The position numbers and the translations under genes are program-made. Positions 48,745 to 59,159 of a stretch of 64,000 nucleotides of DNA are shown here, piece after piece. The notes beneath the pieces were generated by a model that was not told where the DNA came from, searched no databases, and saw nothing but the letters and a program-made list of their open reading frames with translations. Position 1 is the stretch's first letter. The number at the start of each line of letters is the position of its first letter. The DNA is from Capsicum annuum (Eukaryota > Streptophyta > Magnoliopsida > Solanales > Solanaceae): the NCBI RefSeq assembly GCF_002878395.1, contig NW_025825190.1, forward strand, positions 142,029 through 206,028, given 5' to 3'.

Positions 48745-49915
48745 CCAACTATTTATCATGACATTGCACAATTCTATCACTAGATCTCATATGCTCTTTG
48801 ATGAAATACTTTTGTTGTTGTTATTAGTTGGTCAAGTTTCTTGAATGACTATTGGAAATCCCCTAAACTTGGCGCAAACTTTCATTTTGGTACCTTAACT
48901 AGGCAATGTTCATTTTAGATACCTTATGTTAGGTTGTGTTGTGTTATTTTGACACTTTTTTTATAATCAGTCAAATATACAAGGTATGTGTTTTACACTG
49001 ACGACTGAAGTATCAAAATAACAAATTAAATGAAAACATGTGACATACATACTAAAAATAATTACTGAAAAATATATTGTAAAAAAACCTATTTTAAAAC
49101 CTATTTATTTAATTTTTTTAGAAAAAAGGGACAACAGCAGCACAATTGTCTTGTGAAGAAGATCGGAGAAGCCGTAGCTCCTCCATAACACACACATACC
49201 TAAATACACCCAATTCACTAACACCATTGATTTCTCCATCCTCCTCAATTTCCAATCGACAACACGCCCCATTATTAATTTTCTTCATTGACAACCAACT
49301 GGCCCTCCATCAATTTTTTCCTCACTCACTCAATTTTCCACTACACAGAAACCTCCCCTCTTCTCGATTTTTATTTTAATAAAGAACCATCTTCAAGCCA
49401 CCATCTTTACCCTCATTAACATCGAAACAAACCCTCATTCGCCAAAAAATGTGCAATTGTCGTTACTGTATCAAAATTTATTCAATTCACTGCACACAAT
49501 TTTAAAATTTTAGTATTTTACTTGAAAATTGTTTTCTAAGTTTTCAAATATTTATTTCAAGTTGTAAATTTGGTAGATGAAGGTAAAAGGATAAAGAGTG
49601 AAGAAGATAAAGCAAAAAAATGTATTTTTTATCAAAAAATAGCTAGTCACACGCTTAAGGAATGTGCAGCACACACAATGTGCCAAGTCAGCAAAAAGGT
49701 GCAAAAATGATACAAAGGAACACTAGTTGAGGTGTTTAAAATGAACAATGGTTAGTGACATACCAAAATAAAAGTTTGTGTCAAGTTTAGGGGCCGCCGA
49801 TGTGTTTAGCCATTCAAGAAACTTGGCCAACTAATAACAACAACAGAAGTATTTCATCAAAGAGCAAATGAGATCTAGTGGTAGTCATTCAGGACATGAT
49901 AAACTTGCTCAACCA
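48745..49915. mobile_element. DNA element with long terminal inverted repeats, about 1.17 kb
   Basis: The left arm (about 48745-48940) and right arm (about 49715-49915) are reverse complements of roughly 170 bp with few mismatches. For example, CTTTGATGAAATACTT at 48796 is answered by AAGTATTTCATCAAAG at 49846, and the arms share a TATTAGTTGGTCAAGTTTCTT stretch. Long arms and a unique middle fit a MULE-type or foldback non-autonomous element. The middle has a pyrimidine-rich 77-codon open stretch (49146-49379) of unknown nature. Confidence 0.75.
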
Positions 49916-51486
49916 AAACTTTGATTTAGTAATTTTGCTTTTCTATTTTTAAAATACTATACTATTACGTGGTTCTTTAATTTTCAACCAAAACCTGCTC
50001 ATATTTTTTTAATTATGAGATCCCTATTAATTCGATATGGTTCTTTAATTTTGAATTGAGTTTCAATTTTTTTCAGTATGCATGGTAAATCGGTAATCTT
50101 AATTTGTTCAACTTGACTTATATATACTCATATAATAGTGAATCATGACTTCTTGTATTTTTTTTCAACCAAAAAAGTATCTCAATTATATATCATATTA
50201 ATTCCCTACATACGTAAAAAATATATATTAAAAAAAAAAGTACAAGCAACTTCGTTTGTTAATTTATTACCCACACAAAAAAATAGTTCAATATTTAAAA
50301 TAAAGTAGTCAAAGTTCCAACATCTAACCATTTATATACAATACTGATACAATATTCAACTTGGGTAATTCGGCCTTTTTAAAAGTATTTCAATTTTTTT
50401 TTGTTATAAATTTTTTAACTGATCAAATATTCTGCTTTTTTTATTATTTAAAAATAATATTTAAATTATATAAAAATGATATAATTGTTAAATAAAATAT
50501 GTATCTATATAAGATATATGTATAGAAATTTATAGCTCTATTAAATAAGTTTATGTATAAAATATATAAAAAATATATATAGAAAGTGTATGAAAATTAT
50601 ATAATTGTTGTATAAAACGTGTAAAAGAAAAATGTACAGTTATTGTATAAATTATGTATCAAAAATATAAAATTTTCGTATAGAATATTTATATGTATAA
50701 GATATGTATAGAAACTGTATAGAAGGAGTGTAGAAACGGTATAGAACAAGTCAATAAATTGAAATGGCTAGAAAGTAGAATTTAAATTTCATGATCATTT
50801 TCATAGAAATAGTTTTATTTGAAGTGTCGTTTCTGTCTTTTCCGCTAATATAAATGAACTATTTATGTAGCTATGTATTTCAGTGTCATATTAATTCGAT
50901 ATTTTATTTATAAATACCCAATTTAAAGAAAAAACTAAAAATATAGAATATATAGTATGCCATAATACTACAATCACGGTATCAAAAAAATTAACTCAAT
51001 ATCTAACCTACCATACCAACCCCTAACATTTGGTTAACCCATTTGGTTGCACAACAAATGGTAGATCAAACCACTTTGCCCAACTCAAGATATCATTTTA
51101 TCCTAGAGGTCTTATTCAAGGCAACGTGCCAAATTATGTGGCACGTCAAGTCAAATAAAAGAGACAATAAGATCATTTCGCATATTAAAATGACATAGCA
51201 TGCCTAGTCAAATTCAGTTACAAGTAAAACATGTCACGTGGACAAGTGACAAGCGATGATTAATTAAATTTCGTGATGCCACTTGAACCTAACAAGGTGA
51301 AAATGTTTTTTCCTCATCACAACTTTTTCATCCCATAACTACAAATAGGGGTCTCATAATTTAAAAAAAAAAAAAATCTAACAAGAAATTAGAGGAGCTC
51401 GTCGATTAAAGATTACAAATTTCCTATAATCTGCAACCCTTCAAACATTTCTCTAAAAGTTTTCAAATAAGGATAAGGTAAATTAA
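49916..51486. other. AT-rich stretch in the CACTA-like element
   Basis: No gene seen. From about 50440 to 50770 the sequence is a low-complexity mix of TGTATAGAAA and AATATATA words. The remainder shows no named repeat. Confidence 0.5.
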
Positions 51487-51803
51487 AGAGAAAATACCCT
51501 GTTACCCCCTGAACTATATCCAAAATGGCGGTGACACACCTCAACTTAAACGAGTCCTATTACCCCCCTCCCTCAAACTAATTAAAGGTGTAATTTTGAC
51601 ACCCTTAGTGCCTACATGGCACATACGTGTGCCTACGTGGATACTTCAGTGTGTTGTACCACATATGTGCCACGTAGGCACTAAGGGTGTCAAAATTACA
51701 CTTTTAATTAGTTCGGGAGGGGGGGTAATAGGACTCCCTTTAAGTTGAGGTGTGTCTCTACCGTTTTGGGTATAGTTCAGAGAGGTAATAGGGTACTATC
51801 TCT
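51487..51803. mobile_element. Hairpin MITE, 317 bp
   Basis: An almost full-length inverted repeat. The left arm starts AGAGAAAATACCCTGTTACC and the right arm ends GGTAATAGGGTACTATCTCT. Arms of about 150 bp include GTGCCTACATGGCACATA on the left, answered by TATGTGCCACGTAGGCAC on the right. The RNA would fold into one long hairpin. No coding content. Confidence 0.9.
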
Positions 51804-52177
51804 AAATTATTAAAGATCATATTTTGCTTGTTTGTGGGAGAACTATTGTTTGTGGTGGTCATCAAAGGGTTTATGATGAATCAAATTTAAACTCATATTC
51901 AAATAAAGATCAAATTCACGATCAAACCAAAAATATCTTGAATTTTACATTTAAAAAGAAGAATAGGAATTTTTATAGATATTATAACACTCCACATTTT
52001 TTTGTCTTGATTATTATATTCTAAATACAAATTTTATTATCTATAAGCGTATTTTTTTTTAATAATATAATAAATATTATGTGTAAAATAAAATGATGCC
52101 AACACAGTTTCATGACTAAAAATATCTTTTTATCATGATAATTCATAATTTTCTATCCAATGTTTTTCTAAATTTAT
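51804..52177. other. AT-rich stretch without recognised features
   Basis: Non-coding. A 66-codon open stretch at 51824-52024 is not supported by any motif. Confidence 0.5.
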
Positions 52178-52415
52178 TATTCCCTTTGTTTTAATTTATT
52201 TTTTCTTTTTTTTAGTTCGTTTAAAAAATAATGTGTTTTTCCTTTTTTTTGGGCAACTTTTTAAATTTGATTAATCCCATTACATGTTTAAGATTAGAGA
52301 TTAAAAATATTTTGATAGATTCTACATATCTTTAATTTAAATTACAAGATTCAAACTCAAAAATCTTATTTACTTTCTTAAATTTCATGCTAAATCATAA
52401 TCAAATAAAAATAAC
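52178..52415. mobile_element. Stowaway-like MITE remnant
   Basis: It has the TTCCCTTTGTTTTAATTTAT start and the later AAATTTCATGC stretch that mark a very common Solanaceae Stowaway/Mariner-type MITE. TA flanks and matching ends are not clean. A shorter related piece lies near 52862-52910. Confidence 0.5.
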
Positions 52416-52485
52416 ATAAATGTACACCTTAACTTACCATATTTACACAAATTTCACCCTTACAAAGTAATTACAAAATGTCAAC

Positions 52486-52760
52486 TAATTATGTATCTTC
52501 GTTGGATGTATCAGAAAGCTAATTATGTATCTCGACAGATTTAAAATTGAAAAAAATATATCGGGAGCTAATTTTTTATCTTTAGAAAGGAAAAAAATAT
52601 ATCATTGGATATATTATGAATCTCGACAGATTCAAAATTGGAAAAAAAAATATCGGAAGCTAATTATGTATCTTTACAAAGAAAAATATATATATATTCA
52701 TTAGATGTATAGGGAGCTGATTATGTATCTCGACAGATTTAAAATCGTGATATACAGTAA
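52486..52760. repeat. Imperfect repeat of AATTATGTATCTCGACAGAT units
   Basis: The word recurs around 52519, 52613 (diverged) and 52720, alternating with TCGGGAGCTAATT and TTCGTTGGATGTAT words. The same words appear at 60722-60870, so this is a dispersed repeat, perhaps a MITE, with an internally repetitive structure. Confidence 0.65.
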
Positions 52761-52915
52761 TTATAAAAATATTGAAATTTTCTATAACTAAGCTCCAAAC
52801 CGTCAACATGTCTATTGTTTTTCCAAAATTATTTACGTTAAATCAAAATAAGATAAAATTTTAGTTTTCTTAAATTTCATGCAAATTAAAATTAAACGAA
52901 CAAATTGATAGAAAG

Positions 52916-53702
52916 AATTATTGTTTGCCAAATTAGTAGGAAAATATAGGCGGCAACCCTTCCCTCCACTTTCAATTATTTTCTCCAAATACTTAGCGCG
53001 CTAATTTAGCTTTCATTACAATTAGGTATTCTTTTTGTCGCTTTGATGTATTTGCAGCAGTTTAACCCAAATCTGGAGAATTCTTGCTTCTGCACAATGT
53101 CTGGTGCGTTCTTGCTTAAGGATTAGATTAATTATGATCTTCTTAATTTGTGAATTCTTCGCAGATTCTTTTGTGTTTCTTTTCTTCTTTTTATACAAGC
53201 TTCAAAGTTTTTGGACTAGAAAATGGTATGCATTCATTTCGGGTGTTATGAGTATTTGGAGAAGTAGAAACTAGAATGTCAAGGTAGATATATCTTTTTT
53301 CCCTATGTGTTCTTTTATTTCTTTGCTATGTTCTCTTCAAATCAGTTGGAATTTGGTCCATCAAGATAGTTTTTAGCAATCCCTTTAGAATCTCCTCTCC
53401 TCCTTAATTTATGTTTCATTTGCTACCCTTTTCGTTCTTCTCCGTCCTTGCACATTGCATTTAAGCTTGAACATTTCTGATTTATATATTGTAATGTGAA
53501 TGCTGTGGTTCAAAAGAGACCATGTCTGAACCTTGTGATTAGATAAAAGGCTCAACTTTTATTTTTTCGTAACTTTGCTTTTTATTTTTACTGGATTTGT
53601 TGTTGTAAATCTTTCTTTAGAAGTATCAGGGAATATGGTAGGATATACTAGTTATATAATTGATTCGAGAAAATGGATTCTTAAAAAAATCATAAACCAT
53701 AT
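52916..53702. other. Non-coding stretch with exon-like base composition
   Basis: Between about 52950 and 53240 the DNA is less AT-rich and reads like a plant 5' leader: a pyrimidine-rich start, then a short ATG frame at 53099 that ends after ten codons. No protein is supported. Confidence 0.3.
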
Positions 53703-54256
53703 TTGTTATGAACTAATTGTCCCACATTGGAAAAATAGAGAAATGCTAAGGGGTTTATAGGTCAAATGGGTTCTCCCATCTATCAGACTAGTGGGACAAT
53801 TGGTTCATAACAATCGCCTCCGCTTAAGAACCAACGACCTCGTTGGTCACGGTTGAGCCCAGTTGATCTCGGTTGGCACCCCTCTTGGGTCCAGGTCACC
53901 ACTCTGAGTCGTGACTCCATGCGTGGATCGATCCTCATTGGTCACGGCTAAATCCAGTTGGTCACGGCTGGCACCCCTCTTGGGTCCAGGCCACCACTAC
54001 GAGTCACGGCCCAACGTGCGGCTCCCCATACGTGGATTGATCCTCGTTGGTCACAGATGGTATCCCTCTTGGGTCCAGGCCACCACTCCGAGTCACGGCC
54101 CAATGCGTGGGACTCTCAATGAAAGCACCAATATTATAAACCAAATGGAAGAGCCCAACCCAAAAAACTAGTCTGATAGGTGGAAGAACCCCTTTGGCCT
54201 ATAAACCCATTAGCATTTCTCTATTTTTCTAATGTGGAACAATTGGTTCATAACAA
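53703..54256. mobile_element. Inverted-repeat DNA element with GC-rich repeats in the middle
   Basis: Arms of about 90 bp are reverse complements: TTGTTATGAACTAATTGTCC at 53703 faces CAATTGGTTCATAACAA ending at 54256. Both arms share AAATAGAGAAATGCTAA, GGGTTTATAGG and CTATCAGACTAGT. Flanks show a 3-bp TAT on both sides. The middle (53820-54110) holds three diverged copies of a unit with CCCTCTTGGGTCCAGG, CACCACTCCGAGTCACGGCC and TTGGTCACGG. The superfamily is not certain. Confidence 0.8.
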
Positions 54257-54301
54257 TATGTCATATCGGTTTTATGTCACTTGTCTACAATAGCATATAC
54301 C

Positions 54302-54390
54302 TGTTGTGGTTCCTCAACTTTGGTTTGGGGAGGGTAGAATGTACTTAGACCTTACTCTTATTTTTTTGTGGTAGAGAGACTTTTTTTTTT
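54302..54390 (-). mobile_element. TS/RTE tail fragment
   Basis: It contains GGGGAGGGTAGAATGTACTTAGACC followed by GGTAGAGAGAC, a decayed version of the TS/RTE tail seen at 62030 and 63758. Confidence 0.55.
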
Positions 54391-54519
54391 TTAAGACCCT
54401 CAACTCAAATGAGAAGTTTTTTAATTCGGTAATCTGAAGAGTAATGCCACAAGTAATGTGTTGCTAAAAAAAAAAAGAAACTACAACAAGGATATATAGT
54501 ATTCTTAAGTGTCTAAAAG

Positions 54520-54700
54520 GCTCTTTTGGTACAAGGAATATGGAATAACTAACCCCAAAATTAATTTTGGGATGAGCTTATCCTATATTTAGTTGGGATA
54601 AAATTGTGGGATAATATTTTCTGGAATTGTAGTGTCATTTTATCCCACATTGAAAGTGGAATAACAATCCCGAGTTTACTTGTTTCCCAACTGAACGAGC
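54520..54700. mobile_element. Short hAT-like MITE
   Basis: A 181-bp segment from GCTCTTTTGGTAC to AACTGAACGAGC. Flanks TCTAAAAG (54512-54519) and TCTAAGGG (54701-54708) match at 6 of 8 bases, as expected for an old 8-bp hAT duplication. The terminal inverted repeat is short. A CTT microsatellite follows at 54711-54732. Confidence 0.55.
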
Positions 54701-54732
54701 TCTAAGGGACTTCTTCTTCTTCTTCTTCTTTG

Positions 54733-56212
54733 CTTCTTAGAACTTTCTGCTTACAACATTGTTGTATTGTTTAATAGTTCTCACCATGGGGTCTTATTTG
54801 AACAATATTGGTGAAATGAACAATTTAAATATGAATGAAACTCTTAAATAATTTAATTCTTAGGTCAGTTAAGTGTATTATTTGTGTTGTGCTTATATAA
54901 TTTGGACAATAGATATTGAATTGAGATGGGTAAAAGATCTATTTTTCGACAAGATACTCTTTTGTTAGTTTTTTTAACTAGTCGCATTTTACTTGATTTT
55001 TCCAGAAGAAAGTGTAATTAGTTGTAATTAGTTGCTCATAAAGCATCTAGCATAACATCTTTAATTTCCTGAAAGGTGAATGTATCATGTAGCTCACCAT
55101 GCCACACCCATTTTCGTATCTTGTGATTAGTTGGATCCACATAGTGTCAATCTCATACATCACTCATAAAAGAGTTATCTAGTCCGATGATCTAAAATGG
55201 GCCATACCATGTAAAATTAAATCTCAATCTCCGTCTCCGTACATAGGCATTGAAGAGTGCATATGAGTATAGTATTTTTTTTCTCCTCAAAGTCCTGATT
55301 TGGTTTCCATTTATATTCCATACCAACAACTTCTATGATTATTAGTGTAAACTATTGCTATCTTTTATCTACAATTGAATGTAGATCTTGGAGTTCTTTT
55401 TTGAATAATGTACTTACAAGAACTTAACTGTTTCACAGTTTTGGTTCATGGGTGAATATTTCCATGTTTCAGCAGAGCTTCGGAATTTAAGCAAATTCTT
55501 TCCACCTTAGTTTCTAACAATCAAATTCCAAAAATACTAGATGAGTATTTTTCAATTCTACATTTACAGAAGTTTGAAATATCTCCATTCTTGTGTACAT
55601 TGAGCACAATGTGAAAAGTCAAGAGTTTGATGAGAGTTTATTTTCATGTCATAATTTTTGGACACCAAATAAGTAAAATTGAATAATTTTTTTTTGGATA
55701 GAGAGCATGTTAAGTTGCTTGGAATGGACAAATACAATTGCTATGACCAGAATTTTTTAACTAAATAATTGGCTTTGGCAGTATAAAGATAACGGGATCA
55801 AGAAGTCTATATTTTAAGAAGGGGGAGATCACTGTACTAGTAATATCAAAGTCTCAAATATAAGATAATATGATGTTGTGGCTATATGCAATATCTGTAG
55901 TAGGTACGTTGCTCTGTTGTATGTTTCATGGTGCAACATGTTATTGGATGAACTCTTAGCTTTGGCTTGATTATAAGTCCTTTTAGAGCATCAGTGGCCA
56001 CTTTTTTTAATATATACTTGGGTGTTTTCAAGTTTCTTCTTACAAAATATGATTATATTTATCTTCTTTTTTTTGTATGAACATTGTAAACAAACATTAT
56101 TGGCAATGTGGTTCATGAGTGGAGCTATTTTTGCCTCCACATCCTGTGTATATATTAGGTTTCTGTTGTATCGGCTGATTTCTAATAGCCTACTATTAAA
56201 GTATGTCAGCAC
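54733..56212. other. AT-rich stretch without recognised features
   Basis: No gene, RNA or named repeat was found here; the open stretches are short and on both strands. Confidence 0.5.
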
Positions 56213-56426
56213 CCAAGGGTGTAACCTAGTGGTTCAATGAAGTTGGATTGAGCAGGTTTAATTCCCAACATAGACAAACACTACGTGATTTCTTCCCATC
56301 AGTTCTAGCTTTGATGGACACATTTACCTAATATTTATTATTGGTGGGAGGTGACAGGTGACGGGTATCCCCTAGAATTAGTCTAGGTGCATGCAAGCTG
56401 ACCTAACACCATGGTTATAAAAAAAA
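56213..56426 (+). mobile_element. SolS-type SINE
   Basis: The tRNA-derived head is visible: GTGTAACCTAGTGGTTCAAT (A-box region) and, 30 bp on, AGGTTTAATTCC (B-box-like). Body words TGATTTCTTCCCATC, GGTGGGAGGTGACAGG, CCCTAGAATTAGTCTAGGTG and CATGCAAGCTGACC match the common Solanaceae SINE, ending in GGTTATAAAAAAAA. A TSD is not clear. Confidence 0.88.
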
Positions 56427-57489
56427 GTACACAGCCTTGAGAAGACTAGAATTGATCATGAATAAGATTGTTCAAGTTCTCACTAGATGATCTTTTGTTT
56501 GCTTGTGGATCTAATTAGCTTGTTGTTTGTTCTTTAGTGTACTTAGAGTGGAAAACCATTAAGGTTGTTATTTGAATGTTTCGTGGGTTTAATTATTTTC
56601 TCACTGTCGCTCATTTTTGTTGTCTGCTAGTTTGGTAATGAATTGAATTAGTAACAGCTACACATATGATGGTATAGTAGAAAACATTCTTAGTTTTGTT
56701 ATCAAGGGATTATACTGAAGTAGAAGTGTATTAGAGTGTAGTAGTCATCTGTCAATGCCAGCCAAACAAGTGATCTTTTAATTACTAATTTGAGTTTTAC
56801 GAGGCATATTTCAGTTCAACGCACAATAACACCAGATCTGGAACTCACTTTTGCTGCTCCAAAGCTATTGAATAATTAAAGTTATCATAACGATGTTATA
56901 CAATCTTATTTGCTATGTTTTGTGGAAAAATTTCGTTACTTAATTCATTTACTTGTGTTGCTCTCTTTTTCGTACTTTCTGCATCTCAAATGGGTTTTGT
57001 ATCTCTTTATGAATAATTAATGGGCGCAAATAATGATTCATATAGGTGGCCTTAGGAGCTATTAAAGATTAAGCCATATTATATTCAAGTACTTTAAACT
57101 TTATTTTTCTTTGTTGATACAATAGTTAACTGCCTTAATTTTATTTGCAGATTCGTTGTAAAGAATAAAGTGATAGATTTGACTTGTACACCAAGGAATG
57201 AAGCTAGTGTTGAAGTCCACGAGATAAAGATTGAAAGAAAATGACGATAAATAGACAATAATTGTGGTTTTCCTTCAGACCAACCTTAATTCTTTTTGAG
57301 AATATTGGTACCGTTTGAGAAAGTTACACATGGATTAATATATAAATGTCAATTATAAATGATTTATTGAAACTTGAATGACTTCAATTATTGTTCTTAT
57401 CATATTCAAATAAGAAAATAACAATTGTGTTTATAAGCTTGTGAGGCATACAAAATTAGCTTGAAAATGGCTCAAGAGTGATTTTAAGA
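56427..57489. other. Non-coding stretch in the CACTA-like element
   Basis: No coding region. A plausible 3' splice site (TTTATTTGCAG at 57141-57151) is followed by about 90 bp of less AT-rich DNA (57152-57250) of unknown role. Confidence 0.35.
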
Positions 57490-58021
57490 TAGACATATAG
57501 TGACGAATTAGTTTGTCAGTAACGTGACACACAAATGATTTTCAAATACGAAATTGTTGCCCTTTCTAGACAAGAAAAAGTTTGTCACTAATTTATATAT
57601 TTAGAGATGAAATTTCTCTTTCGTACACAAATCATGTACCATTTAGTGATGCAATCACATTCTTTTAACGACAAGTTATACATACCTTTAGAGACGAACA
57701 ATATCGTCACTAATTAAATTAAAGTGAAAAATTAGATGTGTCGGTAATAAGTATCCTTTTAGCAACGCTACAACATTTTATGCTATTTGTGACAAATAAT
57801 TTCGTCATAAATACTCCACATTTGGGGACGAAATTTTATTTTGTAGTTAATAAGATTTATTTAGTGACGAAATACTAAATTGTCTTCAATTACTTTTAGC
57901 GACCCATGTTTAGAGACGAAAGATTGACGATTTTATTTTTGTCACAAAATATTTTTTAGGACGAAATATGAGTTTTATGTGACAAAATAATTCATCACAG
58001 ATAATGAAATTTGTTGTAGTG
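57490..58021. repeat. Right subterminal repeat region of the CACTA-like element
   Basis: Dense GTGACGAA, GACGAAA and TTTGTCAC words up to the terminal TTTGTTGTAGTG. It mirrors 47475-48080. Confidence 0.8.
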
Positions 58022-58126
58022 TAATATATATGTTTTAGTATATTTTTATTTCTATCTGAATTATTATCGTCTTTGTTTGCAAACTATAAGCTTCCGCATA
58101 ACGCCCTCTCGATTTTGAACCCAACA
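58022..58126 (+). repeat. 5' LTR of TRIM element H, second piece
   Basis: It matches the end of the 3' LTR (59000-59104): TCTTTGTTTGCAAACTATAA, then CCCTCTC-ATTTTGAACCCAACA. It starts directly after the CACTA-like end. Confidence 0.88.
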
Positions 58127-58698
58127 AGTAGTATCAGAGTCTATAGTTAAACGGTCCAACGGTTCAAATCGGAGACAAGTGGTATCAGAGCCTACGATTC
58201 AAAGGTTCAATAGTTCGGGGAAACGAGGTTGAAGACAAGTTTAAGGCGGTTCAAATCAATTTGCAACCAATTTGACGATAATGAAGATCTTTGTCTAGCT
58301 AGGAGAAAAGTTTCAAATAAATTTTCAACAGTCTTGCTGCTAATCTATCATTAAAACCAAAATCAATTTTCAACCAATGTTTATGGGCTCCAACTTTCAA
58401 CCCTTGCTTACTTTTAATTCTTGGGCTCTTTTTAACTCGTGCATATATTTTTAACGCATGAGCTCCATTTTTAACCCGTGCTCACTTTCAATGTACAAGG
58501 GTTTACTTTTAACTCTGTTCACTTATAACACAGGGATCCAATAATGTTAACCCATGTTTTTATTTTTAACGCATAGAGCTTTAATTTTTAACCCATATCA
58601 ACTTTTAATCATGTTAAGCCGAAGTGGTATATGAATAGAGTGTGAAGAAGAAGGTTCACGAATATTTTGTGAAGAAAATCAAGTCAAAAAGGAAGATC
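58127..58698 (+). other. Interior of TRIM element H
   Basis: 572 bp, non-coding. Two primer-binding-site-like stretches are present: GTAGTATCAGAGTC at the LTR edge and a better GTGGTATCAGAGCC at 58179-58192. From 58390 to 58620 it holds a loose minisatellite of TTTTAACCCATG/CTCACTTTTAAC words. Confidence 0.8.
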
Positions 58699-59104
58699 TG
58701 TTAGGGTTTTACCCTGATTTGCTTACCAAGTTTAAGTTTTACTTATCTTGAAAGCAAAATAAAAGTAATACCATTAAAGAAAAATATAAAACTTTTCCAT
58801 TTTTGGCAAACCTCTTTCTTGAAGGAAAGGTTTTTTAGACATCTATAAATAGAAGAACCTCTTCTTGTAGCATAACACAATAGCATTCACAATATAGTCA
58901 TTAAATAGTTTTGTTTAGGGGGAGATTTCTCCCAATAGATTTTGTGCTTTTCAATATTAGTTTTTTTAATATGTAGATCGTTTGACCAAATATATTAATA
59001 ATATATATGTTTTTATTATATTTTTATATGTATCTGAATTATCATCGTCTTTGTTTGCAAACTATAAGCTTCCATATGACACCCTCTCCATTTTGAACCC
59101 AACA
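58699..59104 (+). repeat. 3' LTR of TRIM element H
   Basis: A 406-bp LTR from TGTTAGGGTTTTACCC to GAACCCAACA. A TATA-like CATCTATAAATAG is present near 58838, a fitting promoter position. Confidence 0.9.
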
Positions 59105-59159
59105 CTCTGGACCCTGTTATCATATGGTATGCTTTGTACATGGTGATGACCTTAAAAGA

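Larger units (their letters stand above)
47475..58021. mobile_element. CACTA-like DNA transposon, 10.5 kb, no transposase seen
   Basis: It begins CACTATAACAAA and ends TTTGTTGTAGTG, an 11-of-12 terminal inverted repeat with the hallmark CACTA end. About 550 bp at each end is packed with subterminal words such as GTGACGAA, TTTGTCAC and GACGAAA in both orientations, as expected for transposase binding regions of this superfamily. A clean 3-bp TSD is not visible (ATT on the left, TAA on the right). The insertion is proved independently by the split LTR of element H. No TNP2-type transposase or TNPA-like frame can be read in the interior, so this copy is non-autonomous or decayed. Confidence 0.78.
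47191..59104 (+). mobile_element. TRIM-like LTR element H, 5' LTR split by a CACTA-like element
   Basis: The 5' LTR consists of 47191-47474 and 58022-58126; the 3' LTR is 58699-59104. Without the insertion the element is about 1.4 kb with an interior of only 572 bp (58127-58698). Flanks CTCCG (47186-47190) and CTCTG (59105-59109) differ at one base. The 5' LTR starts TATTAGGG where the 3' LTR has TGTTAGGG; both end GAACCCAACA. A primer-binding-site stretch GTAGTATCAGAGTC follows the 5' LTR, and a purine tract (AAAAAGGAAGA) precedes the 3' LTR. LTR size, tiny interior and no coding region fit a terminal-repeat retrotransposon in miniature. Confidence 0.85.

Noticed and set aside
56022..56240. 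72-codon open stretch before the SolS SINE
   Set aside because: Runs into the SINE, is composed of T-rich words giving chance Phe/Leu runs, and has no homologous counterpart in view.
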